Shown: piece by piece, positions 1 through 6,981 of the stretch
How the letters are laid out: each line of letters starts with the position of its first letter
How positions within the stretch are numbered: position 1 is the stretch's first letter
Assembly (NCBI RefSeq): GCF_016755875.1
Contig: NZ_BNED01000005.1
Location: 5,036,001 to 5,100,000 of the forward strand
Direction of reading: 5' to 3'
Origin: Streptomyces spororaveus
GTDB taxonomy: Bacteria; Actinomycetota; Actinomycetes; Streptomycetales; Streptomycetaceae
Length of the DNA stretch: 64,000 bases
The notes under the pieces: generated by a model
Database searches by the model: none
The model's input: the letters and a program-made list of their open reading frames with translations, nothing else
Told to the model about the DNA's origin: nothing
Made by a program: the position numbers and the translations under genes

Positions 1-2
1 TG

Positions 3-611
3 TGGCAGGACCGCACGGGCCGGGGCAAGGAGAACGTGTTCGCCGACGGCGCGGACGCACTGGGCCTGTCCGAGACGGCCTACCACTTCATCGGCGGGGT
101 GCTCCGGCACCTGCCCGGCCTGCTGGCCCTGACCTGTCCCAGCGTCAACAGCTACGAGCGGCTGCGGCCGGGCATGTGGTCCGGCGCGCACGCCGGCTAC
201 GGCCAGGACAACCGGGAAGCCGCCGTACGGATCCCGAGCAGGCTGCGCGGCGCCGCGGCCGCGTCCACCAACGTCGAGCTCAAGGCGGTCGACTCCACCG
301 CCAATCCGTACCTGGCCATGGGCGCGGTGATCTACGCGGGCATGGACGGCATCAACCACCGCATCGATCCGGGACCCCAGCTCGCGGAGGACCCCAACGG
401 GCTGTCCGACGCGGAACGCGACCGCCTCGGGCTGGGCCTGCCCCGGTCCCTGGAGGAGTCGCTGGAGGCACTGCGCCGGGACGACTACCTGATGGACGTC
501 CTGGGTCCGCTGCGCCGGCAGGTGTATCCCGCGATCAAGGAAGCCGACATCCGGGCGGTCAAGGAGATGGGGGACGACCTCGCCTTCCTGACCTACACCA
601 CCCGCTACTGA
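3..611 (+). CDS. glutamine synthetase-fold ligase, C-terminal part (cut by window edge)
   Basis: The left edge removes the N-terminus; 202 residues remain. They contain features typical of the catalytic C-terminal domain of glutamine synthetase-like ligases: the NREAAVRIPS stretch (substrate/ATP-contacting loop), an ELKAVDSTANPY motif matching the family's E-x-R/K-x-x-D...NPY core, and an AGMDGI helix. The frame is open from base 3 and ends at TGA 609-611. Family members include GlnA and gamma-glutamyl ligases of polyamine or aniline metabolism. The local sequence resembles those GlnA paralogues more than housekeeping GlnA, because VELK replaces the usual ELR. A regulator gene follows 29 bases downstream on the same strand. 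The exact substrate cannot be told from the fragment. Confidence 0.85.
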   Translation, partial: WQDRTGRGKENVFADGADALGLSETAYHFIGGVLRHLPGLLALTCPSVNSYERLRPGMWSGAHAGYGQDNREAAVRIPSRLRGAAAASTNVELKAVDSTANPYLAMGAVIYAGMDGINHRIDPGPQLAEDPNGLSDAERDRLGLGLPRSLEESLEALRRDDYLMDVLGPLRRQVYPAIKEADIRAVKEMGDDLAFLTYTTRY

Positions 612-640
612 CGGGCCCGCGCCCGTCACCGGAGGTCGCA

Positions 641-1477
641 GTGCTGGAACAACCCGCCTTCGGGCTGCGGCTGAGGGCCTTGCGCAAGGAGCGAGGACTG
701 TCGCAGGCCGCGCTGGCCGCCGGCGGCCTTTCCACCGGCTACCTGTCCCGGCTTGAGTCGGGCACCCGGCCGCCCACCCGACGGGTCCTCGAACATCTCA
801 CCAGGCAGCTGGGCCTGCCGCCGTCGGCCTTCGCCAGGAAGTCGAGCCGGAGCCTGGCCCTGGCCCTGGCCCTGGCCGTGTCCTCGGCGCGCATCGGCAC
901 GGTCGCCGACGATCTCGCCGTGCTGCTGCACGCGGGCGAGGACCGGCTCGATCCCGGCCTGCGCTGGCAGTCGCTGTGGCTGCTGGCCTCGGTACGGGAC
1001 GAGGAGGCCCGGTACGAGGACGCACACGAGCTCCTCGTCGAGCTCGGCGAGCTCAGCGAGTCGATCGGCATCCCCGAGCTGACCGTACGAGCCCGCACCC
1101 GGCTGTCCCGGTGCTCCCTGCGGCTGGGGAACGCCGACAGCGCCCGCGCCGAGGCACAGGAGGCACACCGCCTGGCCGAGGGCCTGTCGGTGGACGACCG
1201 GTCCGACGCCCTGCACGCGCTGATCCGCGCGGAGGCCGAGTCGGGCCGCCCGGACGAGGCCCGGGCCCACGCCCGCGAACTGTGCGAGATCACCGCGGCG
1301 GAGCCCGGGCCCCTGCACGTCGAGGCCCTGTGGGTGGCGAGCACGCTGCACGCCCGCCAGGGCGACCACGCGCAAGCCCGCCGATTAGGGGAACGCGCCC
1401 TGGACCGGCTGAGCCGCGAGAAGAACGCGTGGCTGCCGTGGGCGGCCCTGCTCCACCTCCGCCCACCCGGTCCATGA
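641..1477 (+). CDS. XRE-family HTH regulator with TPR-like C-terminal domain; contains a TTA codon
   Basis: A 278-residue DNA-binding regulator. Residues about 8-62 form a lambda-repressor type helix-turn-helix (LRALRKERGLSQAALA, then the recognition helix near GYLSRLESG). The remainder is helical and Ala/Leu/Glu-rich with repeated 34-40 residue helical hairpins, as in TPR sensor domains. I chose GTG 641 because GGAGG lies 5 bases upstream at 631-635. An (LA)n run at about residues 70-78 reflects a CTGGCC tandem repeat. Codon 249 (1385-1387) is TTA, the rare leucine codon read by the bldA tRNA in Streptomyces, so full translation probably depends on developmental stage. It may control the glutamine synthetase-like gene just upstream or the neighbouring operon; that is inference. 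Confidence 0.85.
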   Translation: MLEQPAFGLRLRALRKERGLSQAALAAGGLSTGYLSRLESGTRPPTRRVLEHLTRQLGLPPSAFARKSSRSLALALALAVSSARIGTVADDLAVLLHAGEDRLDPGLRWQSLWLLASVRDEEARYEDAHELLVELGELSESIGIPELTVRARTRLSRCSLRLGNADSARAEAQEAHRLAEGLSVDDRSDALHALIRAEAESGRPDEARAHARELCEITAAEPGPLHVEALWVASTLHARQGDHAQARRLGERALDRLSREKNAWLPWAALLHLRPPGP

Positions 1478-1485
1478 CCGGACCC

Positions 1486-1516
1486 GCGGCCGGCCCTCCG
1501 GGGCCGGCCGCTTTTT
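1486..1516 (+). terminator. intrinsic terminator after HTH/TPR regulator
   Basis: A perfect 11-bp GC stem (GCGGCCGGCCC, loop TCCG, GGGCCGGCCGC) followed by TTTTT at 1512-1516, directly downstream of the regulator's stop codon. Confidence 0.9.
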
Positions 1517-1594
1517 CACCTGCCGTTTTCCCACCCCGGGTCGCGATCCGAATATGCGACGATCCGGGCAGCGATCGAGAGGGCTGACAGACAC

Positions 1595-2485
1595 ATGGGC
1601 AAGATGCACGCGGACCAGACGGAGACCGACGCCGGCCTGGTCCGGCGGCTGCTGCGCGCTCAGTTCCCCCAGTGGGCGGACCTTCCGGTCACCCCGCTCG
1701 CCTCCGGAGGAACGGTCAACGCGATCTACCGGCTCGGCGAGGACCTGACCGTCCGGCTCCCGCTGCGTCCCGGCGGAGCCGAGGCCATCGCCATGGAGGC
1801 AGGGCTGCTCCCGAGGCTGGCGCCGCTGCTGCCCCTGCCCATCCCCGAGGTGGTGGCGACCGGCGTCCCTGGCGAGGAGTACCCCCTGGCCTGGGCGGTG
1901 CACCGGTGGATCGAGGGCCGCACCCCCGTCGAGGGCGACCTCGCCGACCCCGAGCGCGTGGCCCGCGACCTCGCCGGCTTCGCGGTCGCCATCCGGGGGA
2001 TCGACCTCCCCGGAGGTCCGCCCGCGCACCGCGGCGAGCCGCTGATCGCCGAGGACCGGGAGATGCGGGCGGCGATCGAGGCGCTGCGCCGCACCGACGA
2101 GCCCTTCGACGCCGACGAGATCACCGCGGCCTGGGACGAGGCACTCGCCGCGCCCCGGTGGACGGGCCCGGCCTGCTGGACGCACTCCGACCTGATGCCG
2201 AGCAACCTGCTGCTCGCCGGCGACCGCATCGGCGCGGTCATCGACTTCGGCACCGTCGGCATGGGCGAACCGGCCACCGATCTCATCCCGGCCTGGAACC
2301 TGCTGCCCGCCCCGGCGCGGCGGGCGTACCGCGATGCCGTGGACGTGGACGACGCGACCTGGGCCCGCAGCCGGGGCTGGGCGCTGTCCATGGCGGTCAT
2401 CCAGCTGCCGTACTACCGGAGCACCAACCCGGTCATCTCGGCCAACGCCCGGCACGTCATCCGGGAGGTCCTCGCCTCCGCATAG
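1595..2485 (+). CDS. aminoglycoside phosphotransferase (APH)-family small-molecule kinase
   Basis: A 296-residue protein-kinase-like (APH/choline kinase fold) enzyme expected to transfer phosphate from ATP to a small hydroxylated substrate. Visible motifs are an N-terminal glycine-containing loop (LASGGTVNAIYRL, about residues 35-47), the Brenner catalytic loop HSDLMPSNLL (about 201-210, with Asp as base and Asn for Mg), and the metal-binding DFGTVGMGEP (about 219-228). The catalytic loop has HSD rather than the commoner HGD, which is seen in the family. The length fits the uncharacterised APH family better than known resistance enzymes. It stands alone between two terminators. The substrate is unknown, and an antibiotic-resistance role is possible but not supported by context. 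Confidence 0.85.
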   Translation: MGKMHADQTETDAGLVRRLLRAQFPQWADLPVTPLASGGTVNAIYRLGEDLTVRLPLRPGGAEAIAMEAGLLPRLAPLLPLPIPEVVATGVPGEEYPLAWAVHRWIEGRTPVEGDLADPERVARDLAGFAVAIRGIDLPGGPPAHRGEPLIAEDREMRAAIEALRRTDEPFDADEITAAWDEALAAPRWTGPACWTHSDLMPSNLLLAGDRIGAVIDFGTVGMGEPATDLIPAWNLLPAPARRAYRDAVDVDDATWARSRGWALSMAVIQLPYYRSTNPVISANARHVIREVLASA

Positions 2486-2524
2486 CGCGGACCGGGACGA
2501 CGGCACGGACGACGGCACACACGA

Positions 2525-2554
2525 GAGGGGCACTCCCGGTCGGGAGCGCCCCTC
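2525..2554. terminator. intrinsic terminator between convergent genes
   Basis: Inverted repeat GAGGGGC-A-CTCCC ... GGGAG-C-GCCCCTC (5-7 bp arms with one mismatch) followed by TTCTTC. It lies downstream of the APH-like gene and before the convergent minus-strand oxidoreductase. Confidence 0.75.
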
Positions 2555-2570
2555 TTCTTCGGTGCGTCTG

Positions 2571-2616
2571 TGTCCGTGTCCGTGTCCGTGTCCGCGCCGC
2601 GGCCGCGGCCGCGGCC
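2571..2616. repeat. two abutting hexanucleotide arrays
   Basis: Four exact TGTCCG units (2571-2594) are followed by a GCGGCC array of three units (2599-2616). They sit in the convergent intergenic space after the terminator, and no gene uses them. Similar intergenic hexamer arrays occur at 58067 and 59386. Confidence 0.9.
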
Positions 2617-2709
2617 GTGGCTAGGCGGTCTGCTGCCTGGTGAAGACCGCCTCGCGCCGGACCAGCCGCCAGTGCAGCCGGATCCGCCGGTGGAGCATGT
2701 CGATCGTGC

Positions 2710-3507
2710 TCACGCGTTCGTCCCGTCGCGCCAGTCGATCCACCGGCGGAGCGTGCCGAGGTCGAAATCGGGGCCGCCGGCGCCGACGATGAACAGCGAG
2801 ACGCCGAGTTCCCGCAGCTCGGGCCCCATTTCCCGCGGGTCGCCCTCGTGGGCGGCCAGGCCGGACACGCTCGTCGACACCTCGATCTCGGCCGGATCCC
2901 GGCCGACGTCCGCGCAGTGCTTGTGCAGGACGGACAGCTTGTGCCGGATGGTCGCCGGGTCGTGGAAGGCGTGCCAGATGTCCGCGTGTTCGGCCACCAG
3001 GCGCAGGGTGCGCTTCTCGCCGCCCCCGCCGAGCAGCAGGGGCAGCCGCCCGGCCGGAGCCGGATTGAGGTTCGACAGCCGGGACTTCACCCGGGGGATC
3101 GCAGCGGCGAGCTCCCGGAGCCGCTCGCCGTCGGAGCCGAACGGATAGCCGTAGCCGGTGAAGTCCTTCTCGCACCATCCGGAGCCGAGACCGAGCATGG
3201 CCCGTCCGCCGCTGATGTGGTCGACCGTGCGGGCCATGTCCGCGAGCAGATCGGGATTGCGGTACCCGACACAGCTCACCAGCGGCCCGAGCTGCACCGT
3301 GGAGGTGGACTCGGCCAGCGCCGCGAGGACCGTCCAGCATTCGAAGTGCTTGCCTTCCGGCTCTCCGGTGAGCGGGAAGAAGTGGTCCCAGATGAAGATC
3401 GCGTCCGCGCCGAGCGCCTCGGCCTCGGCCGCGGTCCGCCGGATCGTCGCGTAGTCGGCGTGCTCGGGCTGCAGCTGCAGCCCGATGCGTACGGGACGCC
3501 CGCTCAT
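2710..3507 (-). CDS. LLM-class, probably F420-dependent, oxidoreductase
   Basis: A 265-residue TIM-barrel flavin/deazaflavin enzyme of the bacterial luciferase-like family. N-terminal strand VRIGLQLQ, then AEALGADAIFIWDHFFPL (typical substrate/cofactor strand), LGPLVSCVGYRNPDLLADMARTVD, RAMLGLGSGW and LLGGGGEKR are all hallmark stretches of F420-binding members. ATG 3507 begins the family domain, and its ATGA overlaps the TGA of the upstream dioxygenase (3504-3507), so translation is coupled. It is the last of four genes in the 6651-to-2710 operon. The expected role is hydride transfer on a small substrate; FMN instead of F420 is possible. Confidence 0.85.
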   Translation of the reverse strand: MSGRPVRIGLQLQPEHADYATIRRTAAEAEALGADAIFIWDHFFPLTGEPEGKHFECWTVLAALAESTSTVQLGPLVSCVGYRNPDLLADMARTVDHISGGRAMLGLGSGWCEKDFTGYGYPFGSDGERLRELAAAIPRVKSRLSNLNPAPAGRLPLLLGGGGEKRTLRLVAEHADIWHAFHDPATIRHKLSVLHKHCADVGRDPAEIEVSTSVSGLAAHEGDPREMGPELRELGVSLFIVGAGGPDFDLGTLRRWIDWRDGTNA

Positions 3508-4313
3508 GCCGGCCTGCTGTACTCGGCGAAGGTCAGCTCGGTGAACAGCTCCGACCGGTCCGGCGCCAGGTTCAGCTCCCGGGCCCGCCGCAGCATGTAA
3601 CGCCAGTACGGCTTGACCGGCGGCCACAGCGGGCCGACCTCGCAGTAGGAGGCGTCGACGAAGTAGCGGGGCTTGCCCAGCACACCCGGGCGGGGCCGGC
3701 GGGCGTGGAACAGCGCCGAGTGCAGTACGACGGTGCTGCCCGGGGGCAGCTCCTCCAGCACGACCTCACCGGGCAGCGGCTCGGTGCCCAGGTGCGCGCG
3801 GGCCGTCTTGTCCACGCGCTCGCGGTGCGAACCGGGCAGCACGACGAGCGAGGAGGTGTCGGTGCTCAGGCCGTCCAGGTAGTGCAGGGCGTGGATCATG
3901 GTCGCGGAGCGGTCGGTCTGCGTGCTGTGCTCGTAGTCGTGGTGCCACGGCTTGCCGGGGATGTCCGGGGCCTGGCGGTCGCTGTGCAGGTGGTGGAAGG
4001 CGTAGGGCGCGCCCACCAGCTGGTCGAGTATCTCCAGCAGCGGGGACCAGGTGATCAGCTCGCCGTGGGCGGGCAGTTCCAGCTCCATGACCGGCGGCAC
4101 GCCGAACTTCTCCGGGTCCTTCACCGAGTCGATGGAACGCGCCCGCAGGCCGTCGTCCACCCACCGGTCGACCTCGTGCCTCATCCGGGCGACCAGGTCC
4201 CGATCGAGGAAGCCGGGCAGGACCAGGTAGCCGAGCTCCTGGAACTGCCGCAGCTGATCGGGACGCAATGCGGCCGGCTTGTCGTGGGCGAGCAGAAGAG
4301 CGTTCGGTGTCAT
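3504..4313 (-). CDS. phytanoyl-CoA dioxygenase (PhyH)-like Fe(II)/2-oxoglutarate oxygenase
   Basis: A 269-residue non-haem iron oxygenase with the double-stranded beta-helix of the PhyH family. The facial triad is visible as HxD at H124-D126 (in PWHHDYEHS) with the distal His in LHSALFHARRP (about residue 203), and a downstream Arg is available for 2-oxoglutarate. LQELGYLVLPGFLD-type N-terminal sequence is typical of the family. The start ATG 4313 overlaps the TGA of the alditol oxidase gene, and its own TGA overlaps the next ATG. Such enzymes hydroxylate or halogenate aliphatic substrates, often in natural-product pathways. The substrate here is unknown; neighbours suggest a polyol or sugar-derived molecule. 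Confidence 0.88.
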   Translation of the reverse strand: MTPNALLLAHDKPAALRPDQLRQFQELGYLVLPGFLDRDLVARMRHEVDRWVDDGLRARSIDSVKDPEKFGVPPVMELELPAHGELITWSPLLEILDQLVGAPYAFHHLHSDRQAPDIPGKPWHHDYEHSTQTDRSATMIHALHYLDGLSTDTSSLVVLPGSHRERVDKTARAHLGTEPLPGEVVLEELPPGSTVVLHSALFHARRPRPGVLGKPRYFVDASYCEVGPLWPPVKPYWRYMLRRARELNLAPDRSELFTELTFAEYSRPA

Positions 4314-5581
4314 CGCATTACCCCCATTGTTTTCTGCGGATTGGTGAAGAACTGATCGGTGAACGCGGAACGGAACTTGCCGTCCGGGTCGTGCTGCTCC
4401 GCGAGGCGGACGAAGTCCGCGGCGCGCGGATAGCCGGCGGTGATCCGCTCGGCCGGGGTCTCGGTGAGCTTGGCCCAGTGCGGCCGGGCGCCCAGGGGCA
4501 TCAGCTGCTCCTCGACGGCGGCGATCACCGGTCGTACCGCGGGCAGGTCCTTGAGCCAGGTGAAGTGGAAGGTGACGGTGTCCCGTCCGTAGGCGGAGCT
4601 CAGCCACAGGTCGTCGCCGCGGACCGTGCGCACCTCGGCGATGTGCAGCACCGGCGCGATCCGGTCGCCCAGGGCCCGGAGCGCGGCGAACGCGGCGGCC
4701 GCCAGGCTCCGGGGCACGAAGTACTCCGACTGCAACTCCTCGCCGGCGCCCGGCGTGAGCTCGGGCGGGAAGTGCGGCAGCCGCTGGTACCAGGGGCCGG
4801 GCACGCCCAGCTGCTCGGTGCTGGAACCGGGATCGACCCCGGGCACCGGGTGCATCGGCGCGGCCGCCCCGCGTCCGCGGCCCCAGCCGGAGTCGGGCCG
4901 GTCGGTACGGCGCTTGAGCCACACCGAGCCGTGGCCGCTGCGCCAGTCGGTGAACAGGCTGACGCTGTAGGCCGCACCGAACACCGCGTCCAGGTCGGCG
5001 GCGACCTCGTCCAGCGGCACGTCCGGGCAGACCGTCTGCGCCACCTGGTAGGCGGGTTCGAGGTCCAGGGTGAGCCGGGTGACCACGCCCAGTGCTCCCA
5101 GCGCCACCACCGCGCCGGCGAACTCCGGGTGGGTGTCCCGGCGCAGTTCGACCAGGTCGCCCTGCGGACCGACGAGTTCCAGTGCGGACACCGCCGCGGC
5201 CAGACAGCGCTGGCTGTCCCCCGAACCGTGGGTTCCGGTGGCGACGGATCCGGCCACCGAAATGTGCGGCAGGGAGGCCATGTTGCCCAGCGCCCAGCCC
5301 GCCCGGTGCAGGTACGGCGCCAGCTCGGCGTAGCGCGTGCCCGCCGCCACCGTCACGGTACCGGCCTGCGGATCCAGCTCCATGGACTCCGGGAGCCCGT
5401 CCAGACGTACGAGATCGCCCGTGGTGTCGGCGACCCCGCTGAACGAGTGCCGCGTGCCCAGCGCGCGGATCCGGTCCGTGCCGGCGACGAGCGCACGCAG
5501 TGCGTCGACGGTGCGCGGCCGGTGCACCCGGCGCGCGCCGTAGGTCAGGCTGTTCGCCCAGTTGCTCAGCGTCCCGGTCAT
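4310..5581 (-). CDS. FAD-linked alditol oxidase-like protein (AldO/VAO family)
   Basis: A 423-residue flavoprotein with the vanillyl-alcohol-oxidase fold. It closely resembles Streptomyces alditol oxidase, which oxidises the terminal hydroxyl of xylitol or sorbitol and makes hydrogen peroxide. The FAD-linking His lies in LGTRHSF (H45), followed by the NMASLPHISVAGSVATGTHG core, SLFTDWRSG, WLKRRTDRPD, MHPVPG and ARPHWAK, all conserved in AldO-type enzymes. ATG 5581 overlaps the TGA of the upstream deacetylase gene (tcat at 5578-5581). It is the second gene of the four-gene operon. A sugar-lactone oxidase activity (L-gulonolactone type) is the main alternative. Confidence 0.9.
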   Translation of the reverse strand: MTGTLSNWANSLTYGARRVHRPRTVDALRALVAGTDRIRALGTRHSFSGVADTTGDLVRLDGLPESMELDPQAGTVTVAAGTRYAELAPYLHRAGWALGNMASLPHISVAGSVATGTHGSGDSQRCLAAAVSALELVGPQGDLVELRRDTHPEFAGAVVALGALGVVTRLTLDLEPAYQVAQTVCPDVPLDEVAADLDAVFGAAYSVSLFTDWRSGHGSVWLKRRTDRPDSGWGRGRGAAAPMHPVPGVDPGSSTEQLGVPGPWYQRLPHFPPELTPGAGEELQSEYFVPRSLAAAAFAALRALGDRIAPVLHIAEVRTVRGDDLWLSSAYGRDTVTFHFTWLKDLPAVRPVIAAVEEQLMPLGARPHWAKLTETPAERITAGYPRAADFVRLAEQHDPDGKFRSAFTDQFFTNPQKTMGVMR

Positions 5582-6651
5582 CGCATGCACCGCCGGCCAC
5601 CGACGAGCGCGGGTGCGGGTACGGGCGCGTGTGCGCCCAGCTGCTGCTCGACCGGGACGATGCGGAAACCGCGTTCCAGCAGCCCCTCGATCATCGGGGC
5701 CAGGGCGGCCACCGTCTGCGAGCGGTCGCCGCCGCTGTCGTGCAGCAGGACGATGGAACCGGGCCGGGCCTGCTCGACCACGCTGGTGGCGATGGTGCCC
5801 GCGCCGGGCATGGCCCAGTCGTCGGGGGCCACGTCCCACAGCACCGTGGTCAGTCCCGCTTCCGCGAGCCAGCCCAGCGTCTCCGGGGTGCGCGAGCCGT
5901 ACGGAGGCCGGAAGAGGGTGGGTGCCCGGCCGCCGGTGGCCGCGGCGATCGCCTCGTTGGTCCGGTCCAGCTGCTCGACGAGCTGGGGCCGCGTCAGTTC
6001 GAAGAGCATGGGGTGCGACCAGGTGTGGTTCGCGATGCCGTGGCCCTCCTCCCGCATGCGGGCGAGGTACTCGGGATAGGCCGACGCGTACATGCCGGTG
6101 CAGAAGAAGGTGGCCGGCACGTCGTAGCGCTGCAGGACGTCCAGCACCTGCCCGGTGTAGGGCGGCTGCGGGCCGTCGTCGAAGGTCAGCGAGATCTCCC
6201 GGCGCTCACCGCTGCCCCGGCTGACGCAGGTACCCCGCCGGGTCCACTCGGCCAGGGCCTGCTCGCTGCCGCGGGCGGACTCCACAAGGTCGCCCTCCCG
6301 CCCGGTCTGGGTGCCCCGGTCGCGCTGCAGCCGGGTCAGTGCGCCGAGTCCCCGGAGCGCGGCCGCGGCGATGTCGGCGGCGGGCACCGAGGAGAAGACC
6401 GGGCGTTCGCCCAGGTGCTGGGGGTCCGCGCGGTAGACGGTCAGACCCTCGGCCATCATGCGCCCGTCGAGCACCCCGTTGGTGCTGTCGACGACGGCGG
6501 CCGGCTCCTCCTCGAAGCCCCGCAGGTAGCCGATCAGTTCGTGGGTGTGCCGGGGTCCGAACCGCCGTGTCGGCCGCCGCTGCTCCCCGTGCTCGTCGAT
6601 GACGTCCACCGTGAAGCCGTCGGCGCTCCAGGAGATTCCTGAATAGAGCAT
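5578..6651 (-). CDS. polysaccharide deacetylase with an N-terminal IS110-transposase-like domain
   Basis: A 357-residue two-domain protein. Residues about 150-340 are a NodB-homology carbohydrate esterase 4 domain: TFDDG (D158, D159), the zinc motif H209-x3-H213 in NHTWSHP, RPPYGSR (about 246-252) and a late LLHDSGGDR. Residues 1-80 look like the RNase H-like start of IS110-family transposases (YSGISWSADG, AAVVDSTNG, TVYRADP), but the first catalytic Asp position carries Ser (GISW rather than GIDW). ATG 6651 is chosen because GGGGGG lies 3-9 bases upstream; an in-frame TTG exists at 6681. No signal peptide is seen, so it may act in the cytoplasm. First gene of the operon. Confidence 0.8.
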   Translation of the reverse strand: MLYSGISWSADGFTVDVIDEHGEQRRPTRRFGPRHTHELIGYLRGFEEEPAAVVDSTNGVLDGRMMAEGLTVYRADPQHLGERPVFSSVPAADIAAAALRGLGALTRLQRDRGTQTGREGDLVESARGSEQALAEWTRRGTCVSRGSGERREISLTFDDGPQPPYTGQVLDVLQRYDVPATFFCTGMYASAYPEYLARMREEGHGIANHTWSHPMLFELTRPQLVEQLDRTNEAIAAATGGRAPTLFRPPYGSRTPETLGWLAEAGLTTVLWDVAPDDWAMPGAGTIATSVVEQARPGSIVLLHDSGGDRSQTVAALAPMIEGLLERGFRIVPVEQQLGAHAPVPAPALVGGRRCMR

Positions 6652-6867
6652 CTGCCCCCCAGCTTGGCAAATTAGTGTCAACGTGTGTCAGATCTGCCCA
6701 GCACAACAGTGCTGGCTGTCGCGCCAGTGCATGCTGCGTGGACCCCACGAGCATTGTTGATTGGCACACTGGTGTCAAGATCTGGCAATTAAGTTGCCTG
6801 GGGGTGGCCGCGGCTGGGCGGGAGGTGGTGAGGGAGGTGCGGTGGGCCGGTCACCTGAAAAGCCGAA
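6652..6867 (-). promoter_or_regulatory. operon promoter/operator region
   Basis: About 330 bases lie between the deacetylase operon and the protease gene; this part holds regulatory-looking sequence. On the minus strand TTGACA (6778-6773) matches a -35 box, with a poor -10 (AATGCT) 17 bases on. An inverted repeat CCAGCAC-AACA-GTGCTGG sits at 6698-6715. Several TGTCA half-sites (6676, 6686, 6773) and two copies of TGTCA(A)GATCTG point to a bound regulator. The local AT content is higher than around it. No gene is evident. Confidence 0.5.
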
Positions 6868-6911
6868 CCCGCGGCCGTCTTCGCCCGGGAAGGGCGGAAG
6901 ACGGCCGCGGG
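6868..6911. terminator. strong intrinsic terminator for the protease gene
   Basis: A 15-bp perfect stem, CCCGCGGCCGTCTTC pairing with GAAGACGGCCGCGGG, plus an inner GCCC/GGGC pair. It lies about 70 bases beyond the stop codon of the minus-strand protease. Confidence 0.85.
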
Positions 6912-6981
6912 CGGGGTGCCGCGGGCGAGGATGCGGCCCGGTGGACGATGGCCGGCTGGGGGCGGGTCCGGGGCCGGTGCC

